NCBI GenBank assembly: GCA_022827185.1
Contig: JAJDTM010000005.1
Location: 124,001 to 188,000 of the forward strand
Direction: 5' to 3'
Source of the DNA: Candidatus Poribacteria bacterium
GTDB lineage: Bacteria > Poribacteria > WGA-4E > WGA-3G
DNA: 64,000 nucleotides
Shown here: positions 28,249-37,951 of the stretch, in pieces
How the letters are laid out: each line of letters begins with the position of its first letter
Position numbering within the stretch: the stretch's first letter is position 1
Program-made: the position numbers and the translations under genes
Notes under the pieces: generated by a model
Databases searched by the model: none
Told to the model about the DNA's origin: nothing
The model's input: the letters and a program-made list of their open reading frames with translations, nothing else

Positions 28249-30219
28249 TTAAAATGCCCGAATCACCTTTGCGACCAACCGCTGTTTGAATTCCAAAGCG
28301 TTTGGATCGCCGAGGATGATGAAGAAATCGGTGCCAGCGTATCCAGAGCGGCGCAATGCGAAGTAGATATTAACACCTTCTGCTTGCCAAATTAAACGGC
28401 CGCCGAGGCTTAGTGCAGGGCTAAAATCATACGTGAGCGTTAGAATCTGTTGGTAACGACGCTCGAAATGCCACTGGATTTGGGAAGTCAATCCAGTGGT
28501 GAAACCGTAAGCACGCAAATTCAGATTCGCACTAATACGATGAAGTCCCTCGTCTGCCTGTTCACCCCATTCATAGTCGACACTGAAGTTGTTAAAGCGA
28601 TCGGAAGCCCGGGCTCCCAAACTGACACCGAACAAAGAATCCGTGAATTCTTTAAATCGACCTCCGTGCCAGAAAGCAGAAAACGAGTAGTCGCTGTGTG
28701 TCAAGAGTTCTGAGTAGAGCCTGATATTGCGGCTGAAGACCTCACCTTCATAAGTGTTAGCAACATCCGTATGGGCAAAGAGGGTAAGACTGCGGACAAT
28801 CCCTTCACGCCACTCGTTTTTGAACATAGTGGTAAAATTGACACCGCGGTAGCCTGTGAATGGCTGATAACCGAGATTGTTCACAAAATCCGGGTCTACA
28901 AAGAAAACTCTTGAAGTCGATTGAATGAGGCGACCGTTGTAACGCAAACCGATGCCCCCTGTTCTTCCATCTGACGCATCCATCCAACTTTGGGTGAGAG
29001 CACCAAATGCTGAAAATCTTCCGCGTCGCGCACTACCTGATACAGAGCCGACATTGTTCGACGAATTACCTTGTTTGTGGTGTGATAGGAACGCAGCACC
29101 AATTTCAGATGTCGCAGTAAGGGGTTGGGAGGCACTAAGGATAAAGTTCTGGTTGTTTTTATGGTACGTACCTAAGGTGCCGACTGAGGTGTTTTTCCCC
29201 AGTTTTCCAAAGAGTTTAAGCCCGCCGTCCATATCCTCTATCCGCCGCGAGTAGAAAAGCTGCCCAACGTTGTAGACATTGCCACCCTCAGAAAAGAAAG
29301 GACGACGGTCAGATACGTAGCGTTCACCGTAAGAGAAATCGATACCTTCTACGGCTTGTTCAATGTTGTCAAAATCGGGATTGGCTGTGCCAATGAGCCG
29401 TAATTGCGGCGTAACCTCGTAACGGAGATCAGCACCTGCGCGGGCAGTATACGCTTTATCTGTTGTTTCCTGTTCGCTGTATCCACCAACAAGATACGGC
29501 AAAAACTTCAATTCCCGTTGTCGCGGTGGAGGCAGGACATCGACCCAGTGTCCATCGTTCTCGCGAAACTCATTCACCCCCAAATTACACCACCATGAGC
29601 GTTCTCCGGTGCGTTGCTGGAACCTGTCAACGTTGATACCCATCCGCACCGGTTCAGTCGTGTCGGGATAATCAAGCATCTGCCACGGGATCTCCATCTC
29701 CACAGCCCATCCGTCTTCAACAATCTGTGCTGCGGCTTTCCATAGCCCGATCCATTCGCTTTTTTCTGCACGTCCGGTGGCGAGATGCGCGTACTTCGTG
29801 CCGAGCGCGTTCGCCATAAAGAAGTTTCTATCGGCAAATTGATGTGTGTGGAACGGATCGAGACTGAAAGAGACCCAATCCTCACCTTGAAACCGGGTCT
29901 GGTCTTTGGTTTGACGCGCCACAATTTCGTCAGGCATATCATCGTAGAGGTGAAGTCCGACGTAGATAGCGGTGTCTGTGTAAACGAGCCGACCCACCGA
30001 TTGGTTCTTCGCTGGTTTTTCGGTGCGTTCATCGGTGAAACCTGTAACTTGCGGAGCGTCTTGCCAGCACGTATCGTCAAGGACTCCGTCAATGGTGGGT
30101 GCTTGATCTGTTTTTAGGGCAGTTAGATCTTTTTTTATTGTTGTGTCATTTGAAACAGCAGTTAGTTGATAACTTATAGCGAGTGTTAAGACTATGATCA
30201 TTAACAAATTTGTTTTCAT
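28249..30219 (-). CDS. DOMON/CBM9-like plus DUF5916 outer-membrane barrel protein, copy 2
   Basis: The 656-residue protein has a signal peptide (LLMIIVLTLAISYQLTAVS), then the same CBM9/DOMON-like module as copy 1 (QAPTIDGVLDDTCW, YVGLHLYDDMPDE, VEMEIPWQMLDYPD), and a DUF5916 barrel ending GDPNALEFKQRLVAKVIRAF. Large stretches are identical to copies 1 and 3, notably the last 60 residues and the YGERYVSDRRPFFSEGGNVY region. The strands in between differ, as if surface loops vary. It precedes the ECF-TPR gene by 424 bp. Its ligand is unknown. Confidence 0.85.
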   Translation of the reverse strand: MKTNLLMIIVLTLAISYQLTAVSNDTTIKKDLTALKTDQAPTIDGVLDDTCWQDAPQVTGFTDERTEKPAKNQSVGRLVYTDTAIYVGLHLYDDMPDEIVARQTKDQTRFQGEDWVSFSLDPFHTHQFADRNFFMANALGTKYAHLATGRAEKSEWIGLWKAAAQIVEDGWAVEMEIPWQMLDYPDTTEPVRMGINVDRFQQRTGERSWWCNLGVNEFRENDGHWVDVLPPPRQRELKFLPYLVGGYSEQETTDKAYTARAGADLRYEVTPQLRLIGTANPDFDNIEQAVEGIDFSYGERYVSDRRPFFSEGGNVYNVGQLFYSRRIEDMDGGLKLFGKLGKNTSVGTLGTYHKNNQNFILSASQPLTATSEIGAAFLSHHKQGNSSNNVGSVSGSARRGRFSAFGALTQSWMDASDGRTGGIGLRYNGRLIQSTSRVFFVDPDFVNNLGYQPFTGYRGVNFTTMFKNEWREGIVRSLTLFAHTDVANTYEGEVFSRNIRLYSELLTHSDYSFSAFWHGGRFKEFTDSLFGVSLGARASDRFNNFSVDYEWGEQADEGLHRISANLNLRAYGFTTGLTSQIQWHFERRYQQILTLTYDFSPALSLGGRLIWQAEGVNIYFALRRSGYAGTDFFIILGDPNALEFKQRLVAKVIRAF

Positions 30220-30651
30220 GTGTTTACCTTTTATTTTTTTTTCTGTTGTGGGATTTATACCAAATTAACCTTAACTTGTAGGAGCGGGTTCCTGAAACTC
30301 AGTTTCCCTACCCAGTTTTAGCAGAGCATTTCTAAACAAAAAACACACGGAAATTTGTCAAGTGAATCGTGAGGCAATACCTTGATTGGGTTGGCTCACA
30401 AAACACGACAAGATGCTTGTGATTGGTACTACAAATGGCGTGGAAAAAAAGTTTCACTTTTTGCCCATGTTCATGCTGATAGCAATAGATATATCGGGAT
30501 TTACTGCTGTAGTGCGGTACTTACCCTTATAGAGACGCGTCTTCTTGAAAGGATAGTAAAAAGTGTTTTTTTTGGACTTGAATAAAAAATTTAGCCCTTT
30601 CCATCTTGAAGTTTCGCTAACTTCTCTGGCAAGCCGGATTCACAACGATTT
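30220..30651. other. Intergenic region with short inverted repeats
   Basis: No supported gene. Near 30278-30312, GTAGG..CCTAC encloses GAAACT/AGTTTC, a REP-like palindrome. The DUF5916 copy 2 promoter is expected here but no clear consensus was found. Confidence 0.4.
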
Positions 30652-30689
30652 TAAAAAGTAAAACGGGCGGATCTCTACATCCACCCGTT
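30652..30689 (-). terminator. Rho-independent terminator downstream of the S9 peptidase
   Basis: On the - strand AACGGGTGGAT and ATCCGCCCGTT form an 11-bp stem with one G-T pair and a GTAGAG loop (30662-30689), followed by TTACTTTTT. It lies about 100 bp after the stop of the S9 peptidase gene. Confidence 0.75.
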
Positions 30690-30789
30690 GTAAGTTCAAT
30701 AGAAAATTTAACGCCTCCATTTCACCATCTTCACCACTACGTGTCTGTCGTGTAATATATCCGTTGCGAAGATGTTTAGAAGAGTCTCC

Positions 30790-33000
30790 TTATACTGATT
30801 TTGACAAATGTTCATCAAACCAACAAAGCACCCGATGCCAACAGTCAGCTATATTTGCGTATCGCCATGTTGTGACTTTCGAGTGTCCTTCGCCTTCATA
30901 TCGTGCTAAAACGGCTTTTTTTCCGAGTCTGCGCAAACCAGAAAACATTTCCCCTGCCTGTGGGACAGCAGGAACATCTAAAGCACCAACAATCAACAGT
31001 AGAGGCGTTTCCACTTTGTCGAGAAAAAAAATCGGTGAGTTTTCAATATATCGGTCCCGGAATTCCCAAAGCGATCCTCCCATTTTGGCTTGTCCACTTT
31101 CTGCCCAATGAATCCACTGGCTATCTCCGTCTTCTGTCAAATGTCCGTAGGAACTAGTTAAATTCCCCCATCCGGCACTACTGACAGCTGCGGCAAACCG
31201 TGGTGTTTGTGTAATCAGGGCGTTGACGCAGTAACCTCCGTAACTATGCCCCATTATTCCTAAACGGTTGGGATCGGCAATTCCCATGTCAATTAGGGTA
31301 TCTATACCAGAGAGTACCATTTCTGTTAATTCCTTGACAGGCGCGTTGGTTTCCATAGGCGTGTCAGGAAGAAGGACGGCGTAACCTTGGTTCGTCAGCA
31401 GAAAATTGCCCCCATGACGATCTGTACCGAAATCGTTAAATTGATACGAGAGCAAATGACCGCCGTAGACCTGCGTAATTAATGGATAGCATTTACCCTC
31501 TACGTAGTCTGGTGGGAGTAACAAGGCACCTCTGAGATTCTTGCCAGAAGGTGTCTGCCAAGTGACGATCTGTGAAGTGCCAAGCGGCTCTGTTTCAATG
31601 TTTGGATTCAGTCGAGTGAATTGCCGTGGATTTTGAAAGTTGGCATCCGCTACCCACACATCGGGTGGATGACGGACATCCTCAATGCTGTAGAAAATGT
31701 TTCCCGTTTGCGGTGCTACATCCATGTTTCTACCCATAGGATTGTAATTACGCTTTTCTTCAACCAATTGTGTAATTTCGCGCGTTTTCAGGTTGACGCG
31801 ATGAAAACCGTGCTGAGCACTTTTAAAGTGTACTGTATGAATGTATATCACTTCAGCGTCGTCCGGTGTCCAGACGGTGTCTGCTTGGGCACAACGAACA
31901 ATCCGGACAACATACTGGTCAAATCCATCTGTCAGTTTTTCAATAGTTTTATCAGCGACAGAGATTTGCCAGAGATCGCCGCGCGCAACACAAAACAGGT
32001 GTTTGCTATCTGAACTCCACAAAGGCGGATGCGAACTGTTTGTCAACTCAATATCGGTGTCTTGGGTGAGATTCAATTGGCTACCGTCAGTTGTCGAAAT
32101 AAGGAAAAGTTCATCTTTTGATTCTTTGTCTTCTGTCATGTACACAATGTAGCGTCCATTTGGCGACCAAGTAAACGAAAGTCCCCAGCCAGATTTGAGC
32201 GAGTCAGCAAGTAATTTCGGGGGACCACCCTTCAGAGGTGAGAGATAGAGATCGTAAAATAGTTGGGAGTTACTTTCTATCCCTTGAAAACTCATAAACG
32301 CCGCGGATGTTCCATCTGGAGCGACGCGAATACCGGATGGGTAGAATCCGTGCGCTAACGTTTGGACTTCCCTTGTGGCAACCGTTATTATGCCAATGTC
32401 TGCGCGATACCTCGCATCAAACCATGCGGTTCGCCGCGGTCGGAATTCATTTTTCGATTGTCCAGCAATCGGACTCTCAAAGACTGTCACGGATGCCTTT
32501 TCTTGGTCTGGAGGTGGTTCTTCACCTATCTCTGTTTCTGCATGCAGTCTAACGATAATACGCGTTCCATCAGGTGTCCAGAGCGGTGGGGGTGTGAACG
32601 CCAAAAAAGGTCGAATCATGACATCACTCGCGAGTTGTGGTTCATCTTCGCCGACCTCCCATATCCACACTTGGGCTGTTTCATGTTTATCCGAATAAAA
32701 AGCCAGTCTTTTTCCATCTGGTGACCAAGCAGGGCAGTAACTTGTTCCCCAATTCGGTGTGAGATTCCGAGATTCGCCACTTTGAACATTGACAAGCCAA
32801 ATTTCACTGCCTTCCTGCACGCCAACTAAACCGGTTGGAAGATACTGATCATCAATTCCAGTTCCTACGCGTTTTCTGGAATAACTTTGGACAGCAACAG
32901 CAAGTCGTGTCCCATCTGGGGAAGCAGCAATTGGATCAAATAGTGTGAGAAGTTCTATTGACAGAATGTCCTCAATACTTCTTAACATTTCGGTGTGCAT
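30790..33000 (-). CDS. S9-family peptidase (prolyl oligopeptidase type)
   Basis: The 736-residue protein has an N-terminal beta-propeller of TolB/WD-like repeats (CPAWSPDGKRLAFYSD, FTWSPNGRYIVYMTED, PLWSSDSKHLFCVA) and a C-terminal alpha/beta-hydrolase domain. The nucleophile Ser is in LGIMGHSYGGY, the Asp in LIVGALDVPAVPQ and the His in YEGEGHSKVT. S9 enzymes hydrolyse short peptides admitted through the propeller. There is no signal peptide, so it is likely cytoplasmic. It follows the sigma-FtsZ gene by 173 bp on the same strand. A second S9 protein is at 61198-63261. Confidence 0.92.
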   Translation of the reverse strand: MHTEMLRSIEDILSIELLTLFDPIAASPDGTRLAVAVQSYSRKRVGTGIDDQYLPTGLVGVQEGSEIWLVNVQSGESRNLTPNWGTSYCPAWSPDGKRLAFYSDKHETAQVWIWEVGEDEPQLASDVMIRPFLAFTPPPLWTPDGTRIIVRLHAETEIGEEPPPDQEKASVTVFESPIAGQSKNEFRPRRTAWFDARYRADIGIITVATREVQTLAHGFYPSGIRVAPDGTSAAFMSFQGIESNSQLFYDLYLSPLKGGPPKLLADSLKSGWGLSFTWSPNGRYIVYMTEDKESKDELFLISTTDGSQLNLTQDTDIELTNSSHPPLWSSDSKHLFCVARGDLWQISVADKTIEKLTDGFDQYVVRIVRCAQADTVWTPDDAEVIYIHTVHFKSAQHGFHRVNLKTREITQLVEEKRNYNPMGRNMDVAPQTGNIFYSIEDVRHPPDVWVADANFQNPRQFTRLNPNIETEPLGTSQIVTWQTPSGKNLRGALLLPPDYVEGKCYPLITQVYGGHLLSYQFNDFGTDRHGGNFLLTNQGYAVLLPDTPMETNAPVKELTEMVLSGIDTLIDMGIADPNRLGIMGHSYGGYCVNALITQTPRFAAAVSSAGWGNLTSSYGHLTEDGDSQWIHWAESGQAKMGGSLWEFRDRYIENSPIFFLDKVETPLLLIVGALDVPAVPQAGEMFSGLRRLGKKAVLARYEGEGHSKVTTWRYANIADCWHRVLCWFDEHLSKSV

Positions 33001-33075
33001 TATTTCGCCTTTCCTTTTATTATGTCACTTCTGGTTGACGATTTCTCTTGTAAAGTGTCTACCGTTTTTGGTTAT

Positions 33076-33107
33076 GACCGGTGCGATTAGGAAATCGCAC
33101 CTACCGG
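33076..33107. repeat. Hairpin between S9 peptidase and sigma-FtsZ genes
   Basis: A 9-bp perfect stem GGTGCGATT/AATCGCACC closes an AGGA loop (33080-33101), flanked by ACCGG-type sequence on both sides. No T-run follows. It is probably a dispersed REP-like palindrome. Confidence 0.5.
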
Positions 33108-33172
33108 GCCTGGGGGCTCGGATTTTAATATAAAAAGGGGTGAAAAAGTGTTTCAGGCATTACCTAAAAAAG

Positions 33173-34402
33173 TTAGGTGCCTCGGGACAGGGTGCTGGCA
33201 TGAAATTCTGAGATGCTTCTTTCAACGCTGCGGCGCAGCATCTCATCGCTGAGATGGAACGCCTCACGTATTGTCATTGGCAGTTTCTGTTTCCCTTCTA
33301 TTGAGTCAAGCAATTGTTGATTCGATACGACAACGACAGAGTCAGCATTTTCTCGAAGTTCCTGCAGTCCATATTCTGCTTGTTCAGCGCGTCGTTCTCC
33401 TTCAAACCTAAACGGGCAAGAGACAATGCCAACACTTAAAGCACCTTGTTCCCGTGCAAGAGAGGCAATCAGAGGTGAAGCACCTGCGCCTGTTCCGCCA
33501 CCCATACCCGCTATAATAAAAACGATGTCCGTGTCCGCGACGACGGTGCGGAGTTTTTCCCTGTCTTCTTCAGCCGACCTTTTGCCGATCTCTGGATTCG
33601 CTCCACAACCAAGCCCCTGCGTGGTGTTAGCACCGATCTGTACGGGTGTTGCGTCCTTGCTGTTGTTGAGCACTTGCTGATCTGTGTTCACAACATAAAA
33701 TTCAATGTCTGTCAAACCGTCTTCAATCATTCGTTTAACGGCGTTGCTCCCCGCGCCACCGACACCAATAACTTTAATTTTGGGTTGGATGTGTTTGGAT
33801 TTTTCTCGTTTGGATGACATGGTTCCCCCTCTTTCAGGTTCGACACCGAACTCTTCCCGCAGGCGTTCACGTGTCTGTCTTAATTTTGTCTTGATTGTGC
33901 CTATCGCTAATCCGAGTTCGGCGTGGATCTCTTTGACGCTCCACGATTCCAAGTAGTATAGTACTGCGACGCTGCGCATTTTATAGGGGAGGTGGTGCAC
34001 TGCTTCCCTGACAGCCTCACGGAGTTCTATGTCACGAAAACGTGCAACCGCGTCTTGATCAATATGATCGGTTAAGTCAGCGTAACTATAGGGCATCTCG
34101 TCTGTTGAATGATGCAGTGAAGCGTAGTACCGCTTGCAAGCGTTATAAGCGATGCGATGCAGCCACCCACCAAAACTTTCAACATTCCGCAGTCCATTGA
34201 TATTTTCCCAGACGGATTTCCAGACATCCATGAGAATTTCTTCGGCATCTCGGCGTTGTCTCGAATTTGCGATAATCACTTTCCAGACACGAGGACTATA
34301 ACGCGACATGAGTTCAGCGAATGCTAACTCATCACCCGTTTGTACAAGTTGAATGAGTTCTTCATCTTTCAAATCAGTGTGCATTGATAACTCCGATCGC
34401 AT
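33173..34402 (-). CDS. ECF sigma factor fused to a truncated FtsZ GTPase domain
   Basis: Residues 1-190 are an ECF sigma factor: region 2 (RRDAEEILMDVWKSVWENI, ESFGGWLHRIAYNACKRYY) and region 4 (LPYKMRSVAVLYYLESW, KEIHAELGLAIGTIKTKL). Residues 205-405 are an FtsZ nucleotide-binding domain: T1 GVGGAGSNAVKRMI, T3 region GCGANPEIGKRSAEE, the tubulin signature GMGGGTGAGASP (300-309) and FRFEGERRAEQAEYGL. The protein stops just after core helix H7, so the T7 catalytic loop (NLDFADV in FtsZ) and the C-terminal domain are absent; it could bind GTP but not polymerise normally. An ATG at residue 195 (33820), preceded by GAGGGGG, could also give the FtsZ part alone. No stop separates the halves. Confidence 0.9.
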   Translation of the reverse strand: MRSELSMHTDLKDEELIQLVQTGDELAFAELMSRYSPRVWKVIIANSRQRRDAEEILMDVWKSVWENINGLRNVESFGGWLHRIAYNACKRYYASLHHSTDEMPYSYADLTDHIDQDAVARFRDIELREAVREAVHHLPYKMRSVAVLYYLESWSVKEIHAELGLAIGTIKTKLRQTRERLREEFGVEPERGGTMSSKREKSKHIQPKIKVIGVGGAGSNAVKRMIEDGLTDIEFYVVNTDQQVLNNSKDATPVQIGANTTQGLGCGANPEIGKRSAEEDREKLRTVVADTDIVFIIAGMGGGTGAGASPLIASLAREQGALSVGIVSCPFRFEGERRAEQAEYGLQELRENADSVVVVSNQQLLDSIEGKQKLPMTIREAFHLSDEMLRRSVERSISEFHASTLSRGT

Positions 34403-34575
34403 AGACAGTCCTCAATTTGATTTTAACTTAATGAGCGGGATTCTTCGGGGGGCGGTTTAAAAAAATACAATCTGGTGAGAATTTATTTATGTTAAATTAC
34501 CGAAATATGCAGACAATTCAGTGGAATAGCTTGTTGTAAATTGTGATAATTTTTCGCTGAACCTCTCGCAACGAC

Positions 34576-36024
34576 CTATACCTCTGAACGCAGGAAGACG
34601 AGGAAAGCACCTGAAAGGAACACACTGAGCAGTAAAATGAGCAACAGTATATCCACTATTGCCGGGTTGAGCGTATCCTGAAAAGTTAACTTATCTTCAA
34701 ATATCGGGATAGCCTCTGGTGAGACAGGCTTTTCCGACATGCCTTTTGGAATACCGATGATGTGAAGGCTCTCTGGATCACCGCGATCCATTTCAGTGAT
34801 GAAGTTTCGGAACTGTTGGACATGAAGATTAACGTACTCTAAAAATTGCAAGTGCCGATTGAAGCCTGTGCCTGCCATGGACTCAAGCGCGTATTGGACA
34901 ATCGCCGCAGGAGAACATCGGGTTATCTGTCTTGCGTGCAGGACTTGAGCACTTTGTGCAGTGAGATATTGGTGGCTAAGCCGTTCCCGCATCTCCATAT
35001 CTTTGTTGACGAGTTCCTGCTGGATCTCCAACTCCGAAGTGTCTATGCTTGCGGCTGCTTCCTGCGAGGTTTCTTCCACTTGACGACGTTCTCTTAACGC
35101 TTGTCGTTTATCCAGAAAGGCCTTATGAATTTGGTCGGTAGCAGCCGCTGTTGTCTTCTGAAATTGATGATGCGTTTGAACTGCGGGCATCCATTTTGCC
35201 GAGAGGGTACCGAGGGTGGATGGCATAAACACCACGACGGTCACCCAGATGAGCAACAGGACAACGAGACTTAATCGGCTTTCTCGGGTCATGGCGGAGA
35301 CGATGAGTCCGACTGCGATGAAGATGCCAGCATAGCAAGAAGCAATAAGGACGATAAGCGCGACACGTCCCCAGTCTGCTCCACCGAGCTGCGTCCAACT
35401 CCCGGTAGAAATGATAGCGAGATTGAACAAGATGGCAAAATAGAAGGGAATGAGGACTGCAATCAGGGAACCAAAGAATTTACCGACTAACAAGGCAGGG
35501 CGCGAGATGGAATTTGCAAGACACAACCGCAGCGTCCCGCGTTCTCGTTCCCCAGAGAGCGCGTCAAAGGTAAATAGGAGCGGAATGAAAGAGAGTAAAT
35601 AGGTGATAATAAAGACCCAATCAATTACTGTAGCGGTGGGACGAAGATTACTGAGGGCTTCCATATTCAGACGTGGAACGCCCATCGACCAAAGATAGGT
35701 AAGTCCGTAGAGTCTCCAGAAACCGCCACTCACGCTTTCGTCTGGTAGAAGTGCATCCCCTCCATCGGCAATGAAGGCGAGGGATGAGGGGCGTTTGTAA
35801 AGTTTACCGGGTCCCTTTTGCAGTAGTTCATACAATTGCGTTCGGGACTTCAACTCGGTTTGAGACGCGTTAACCTTTTCAGAATACTTCCGAACCCGCT
35901 CAGGATGTGTTTGAAGATGTACAATTGCGTTGGTGACCATTAATGCTACAAGGATGAGCGTGGTCAAGGTAAAGCGGAGACTCGTGAGATGGTCTAAAAG
36001 TTCACGTGTGACAATATACCTCAT
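34576..36024 (-). CDS. ABC-2 type transporter permease (DUF3526-like)
   Basis: The 482-residue membrane protein has one N-terminal helix (TLTTLILVALMVTNAIV), a large extracytoplasmic region, then a helix cluster with FDALSGERERGTLRLCLANSISR, the hallmark of ABC-2/DUF3526 permeases, and a final helix VDILLLILLLSVFLSGAFLVF. It lies 19 bp after a second permease of the same architecture, so the two probably form a heterodimer. No ATPase gene is adjacent, and the substrate is unknown. Confidence 0.85.
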   Translation of the reverse strand: MRYIVTRELLDHLTSLRFTLTTLILVALMVTNAIVHLQTHPERVRKYSEKVNASQTELKSRTQLYELLQKGPGKLYKRPSSLAFIADGGDALLPDESVSGGFWRLYGLTYLWSMGVPRLNMEALSNLRPTATVIDWVFIITYLLSFIPLLFTFDALSGERERGTLRLCLANSISRPALLVGKFFGSLIAVLIPFYFAILFNLAIISTGSWTQLGGADWGRVALIVLIASCYAGIFIAVGLIVSAMTRESRLSLVVLLLIWVTVVVFMPSTLGTLSAKWMPAVQTHHQFQKTTAAATDQIHKAFLDKRQALRERRQVEETSQEAAASIDTSELEIQQELVNKDMEMRERLSHQYLTAQSAQVLHARQITRCSPAAIVQYALESMAGTGFNRHLQFLEYVNLHVQQFRNFITEMDRGDPESLHIIGIPKGMSEKPVSPEAIPIFEDKLTFQDTLNPAIVDILLLILLLSVFLSGAFLVFLRSEV

Positions 36025-36043
36025 TTTTTACTCTGCCTTGTTT

Positions 36044-37609
36044 CTATACTTCAACTTTGATAAAAATCAAAAATGTTGCCATGAATAGGACGAGATTGAT
36101 GAATACCAGTAAAAGTAATTCCGGTAGGGCACGTTGTGCGTTGATACCGACATCTGCACGCTCAAATCGAAAGCGAGGTAAAATCGACCCATCTATGGTT
36201 TTTTGTTGATTCGGTGCAAACCACTGTAGACTCGCGAAGGTATCTCTCTCATGGAAGGTGTCAATGAGGGTGCGCCGGTATGTCTGCGCTGTTTGGACAT
36301 AATCCATCATGCCGTCTAAATCGGTGCCTGCCCACGCTGCGGTAGCAAAGGCGTAGAGACTCGCTGGACTGAGTTTCATGAGACGTTCATCCCACCGCGC
36401 TTGTCGGACGGAAGTCTGTCCCACCAGTTGTCCGCCGACTAATCCAACCTTTTCGGCATTCCGAATTTGCAGTGGTGCTGCGAATGCATAATAACGGCGG
36501 TAGTGGAGTGCCAAGGGGTGTGCCGTATCTTTCAATTCAAGATTAACCCGAGGGAAATCTCCAAGAAGGAAATATCCGACGCCACTAAAGAGTGTTGAAA
36601 GTCCTTCGGTATCCATAAAAATCGGCGGTTTTCCCTTAAGTGGACTGCTCGCCAAGAACCGATTTCGTTCTCTATCTGCTTCTTCCCGAATTTGCGTTAT
36701 CTGCTGCTCGGCGGATCTTTTTTCTGCACGCATGTCACCCACTGGATTCAGGGCAAACCGACTCCAGTTTGGATAGACGAGTACTAAAATGACCCATAGG
36801 AACATGCAGAGCATCAGGGATGTGGCAGCACGGCGGGTTGTTGCGGAAATGAACAGACCGATCAGGTAGAAAACCGACAGATAAACAATTGTTGTCATAA
36901 CAATACCGCCAATTCGCAGAAAATCGTCCGGACTGAATTGCAAGGAAGGCGCGAAGGAACACTGAATCAGGGCAAGCAGTAGGCTCATTAACACGGGGAG
37001 CAGCAAGCAAACCATCGCCGCAATATATTTGGCAAGCAAGACCTTCCCTCGCCCGATAGGGTGCGAGAGCACCAAACGCAAGGTGCCGGTTTCCCAATCT
37101 CCCGCAATCGCATCATAAGCGAAAAGCAGGGACAGTAAACTCAACACAACTTGAAAGATAAAGACAAGATCTATCTGTGAAAAGAGATGCAGATATGGGT
37201 TATTTAAACCGAGAGGTGCCCTCGGGCTTGAGAGAGACGGTACACTGCCAAACGCCCACTGTTCTTCCTCTGGTCTGACATCAACTATGGGGTTTGAGAG
37301 GGCTGGCACGCTGTCAAATGCTATGTCAAGATCATTGCCAAAACGTGTCTCTAAACCGGCACTAAAGAGACTCAAGGGATTCGGAGGCCGTTGAACCTTT
37401 AACTTTAAGACTGAATAGGTAGGTGTTGCATCGACTTTCTCGCGGTTTATCGCTGCTTTCTGGCTATAGTCGGCGAGTCGTTCTTCATGTGCTCCGATCA
37501 GGACAAACGTATTCGCGACAACAAGTAGGAGTGTAATAATGACCGCAGCAAAAAAACGCGCGCTCATCAGATGAATCAAGAGTTCTTGGCGTATTAGGGT
37601 CAGGAACAT
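36044..37609 (-). CDS. ABC-2 type transporter permease (DUF3526-like), partner
   Basis: The 521-residue protein shares the architecture of its neighbour: N-terminal helix (FFAAVIITLLLVVANTFVLI), extracytoplasmic domain, then YDAIAGDWETGTLRLVLSHPIGRGK, and several helices including MTTIVYLSVFYLIGLFISA, ending LLLLVFINLVLFMATFLIFI. It is the first gene of the permease pair, with the sigma-FtsZ gene 174 bp after the second permease. Members of this family are typically paired with an ATP-binding subunit, which is not visible in this window. Confidence 0.85.
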   Translation of the reverse strand: MFLTLIRQELLIHLMSARFFAAVIITLLLVVANTFVLIGAHEERLADYSQKAAINREKVDATPTYSVLKLKVQRPPNPLSLFSAGLETRFGNDLDIAFDSVPALSNPIVDVRPEEEQWAFGSVPSLSSPRAPLGLNNPYLHLFSQIDLVFIFQVVLSLLSLLFAYDAIAGDWETGTLRLVLSHPIGRGKVLLAKYIAAMVCLLLPVLMSLLLALIQCSFAPSLQFSPDDFLRIGGIVMTTIVYLSVFYLIGLFISATTRRAATSLMLCMFLWVILVLVYPNWSRFALNPVGDMRAEKRSAEQQITQIREEADRERNRFLASSPLKGKPPIFMDTEGLSTLFSGVGYFLLGDFPRVNLELKDTAHPLALHYRRYYAFAAPLQIRNAEKVGLVGGQLVGQTSVRQARWDERLMKLSPASLYAFATAAWAGTDLDGMMDYVQTAQTYRRTLIDTFHERDTFASLQWFAPNQQKTIDGSILPRFRFERADVGINAQRALPELLLLVFINLVLFMATFLIFIKVEV

Positions 37610-37723
37610 CGTTTCACTTACCGAAGTTTCTAAAGTTTAGGTAATTTGGGTGAATTGTAGGTATATAGTGACGCGATTTGAGGGTAAAAGCGTACATAAT
37701 TCTGGATAAAAAACTATTCGCGT

Positions 37724-37794
37724 TAAAAAGGAAAAAGAGGGCATCCTTTCAGAAACGTCTCACCGTTTTGAAAGGTCAGTTAACAATTGCCCTC
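37724..37794 (-). terminator. Terminator after DUF5916 copy 3, in a 342-bp gap
   Basis: On the - strand GAGGGCA (coding orientation of 37794-37788) pairs with TGCCCTC (37743-37737), with an inner CCTTTC/GAAAGG pairing, followed by TTTTTCCTTTTT. The structure is bulged but its position, about 160 bp after the DUF5916 stop, and the T-run fit a terminator. The rest of the gap 37610-37951 shows nothing I can identify. Confidence 0.6.
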
Positions 37795-37951
37795 ATTTTC
37801 TGACTATAGGCTATTTTAAACGAGTTCCGCGCTTTAATTCAAGGAAAATAATTTCGCATCGTTTTGTGTGTTCGCCCTCAATTCTATCCTGTTTTTGACC
37901 AGATATTATATAAGTCCTTGCGGCAAATGTAATGCGCAATTTGTGAAAAAT

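Noticed and set aside
30382..30585. 67-codon frame in the gap after DUF5916 copy 2
   Set aside because: No start signal, no domain and no conserved neighbour; likely chance.
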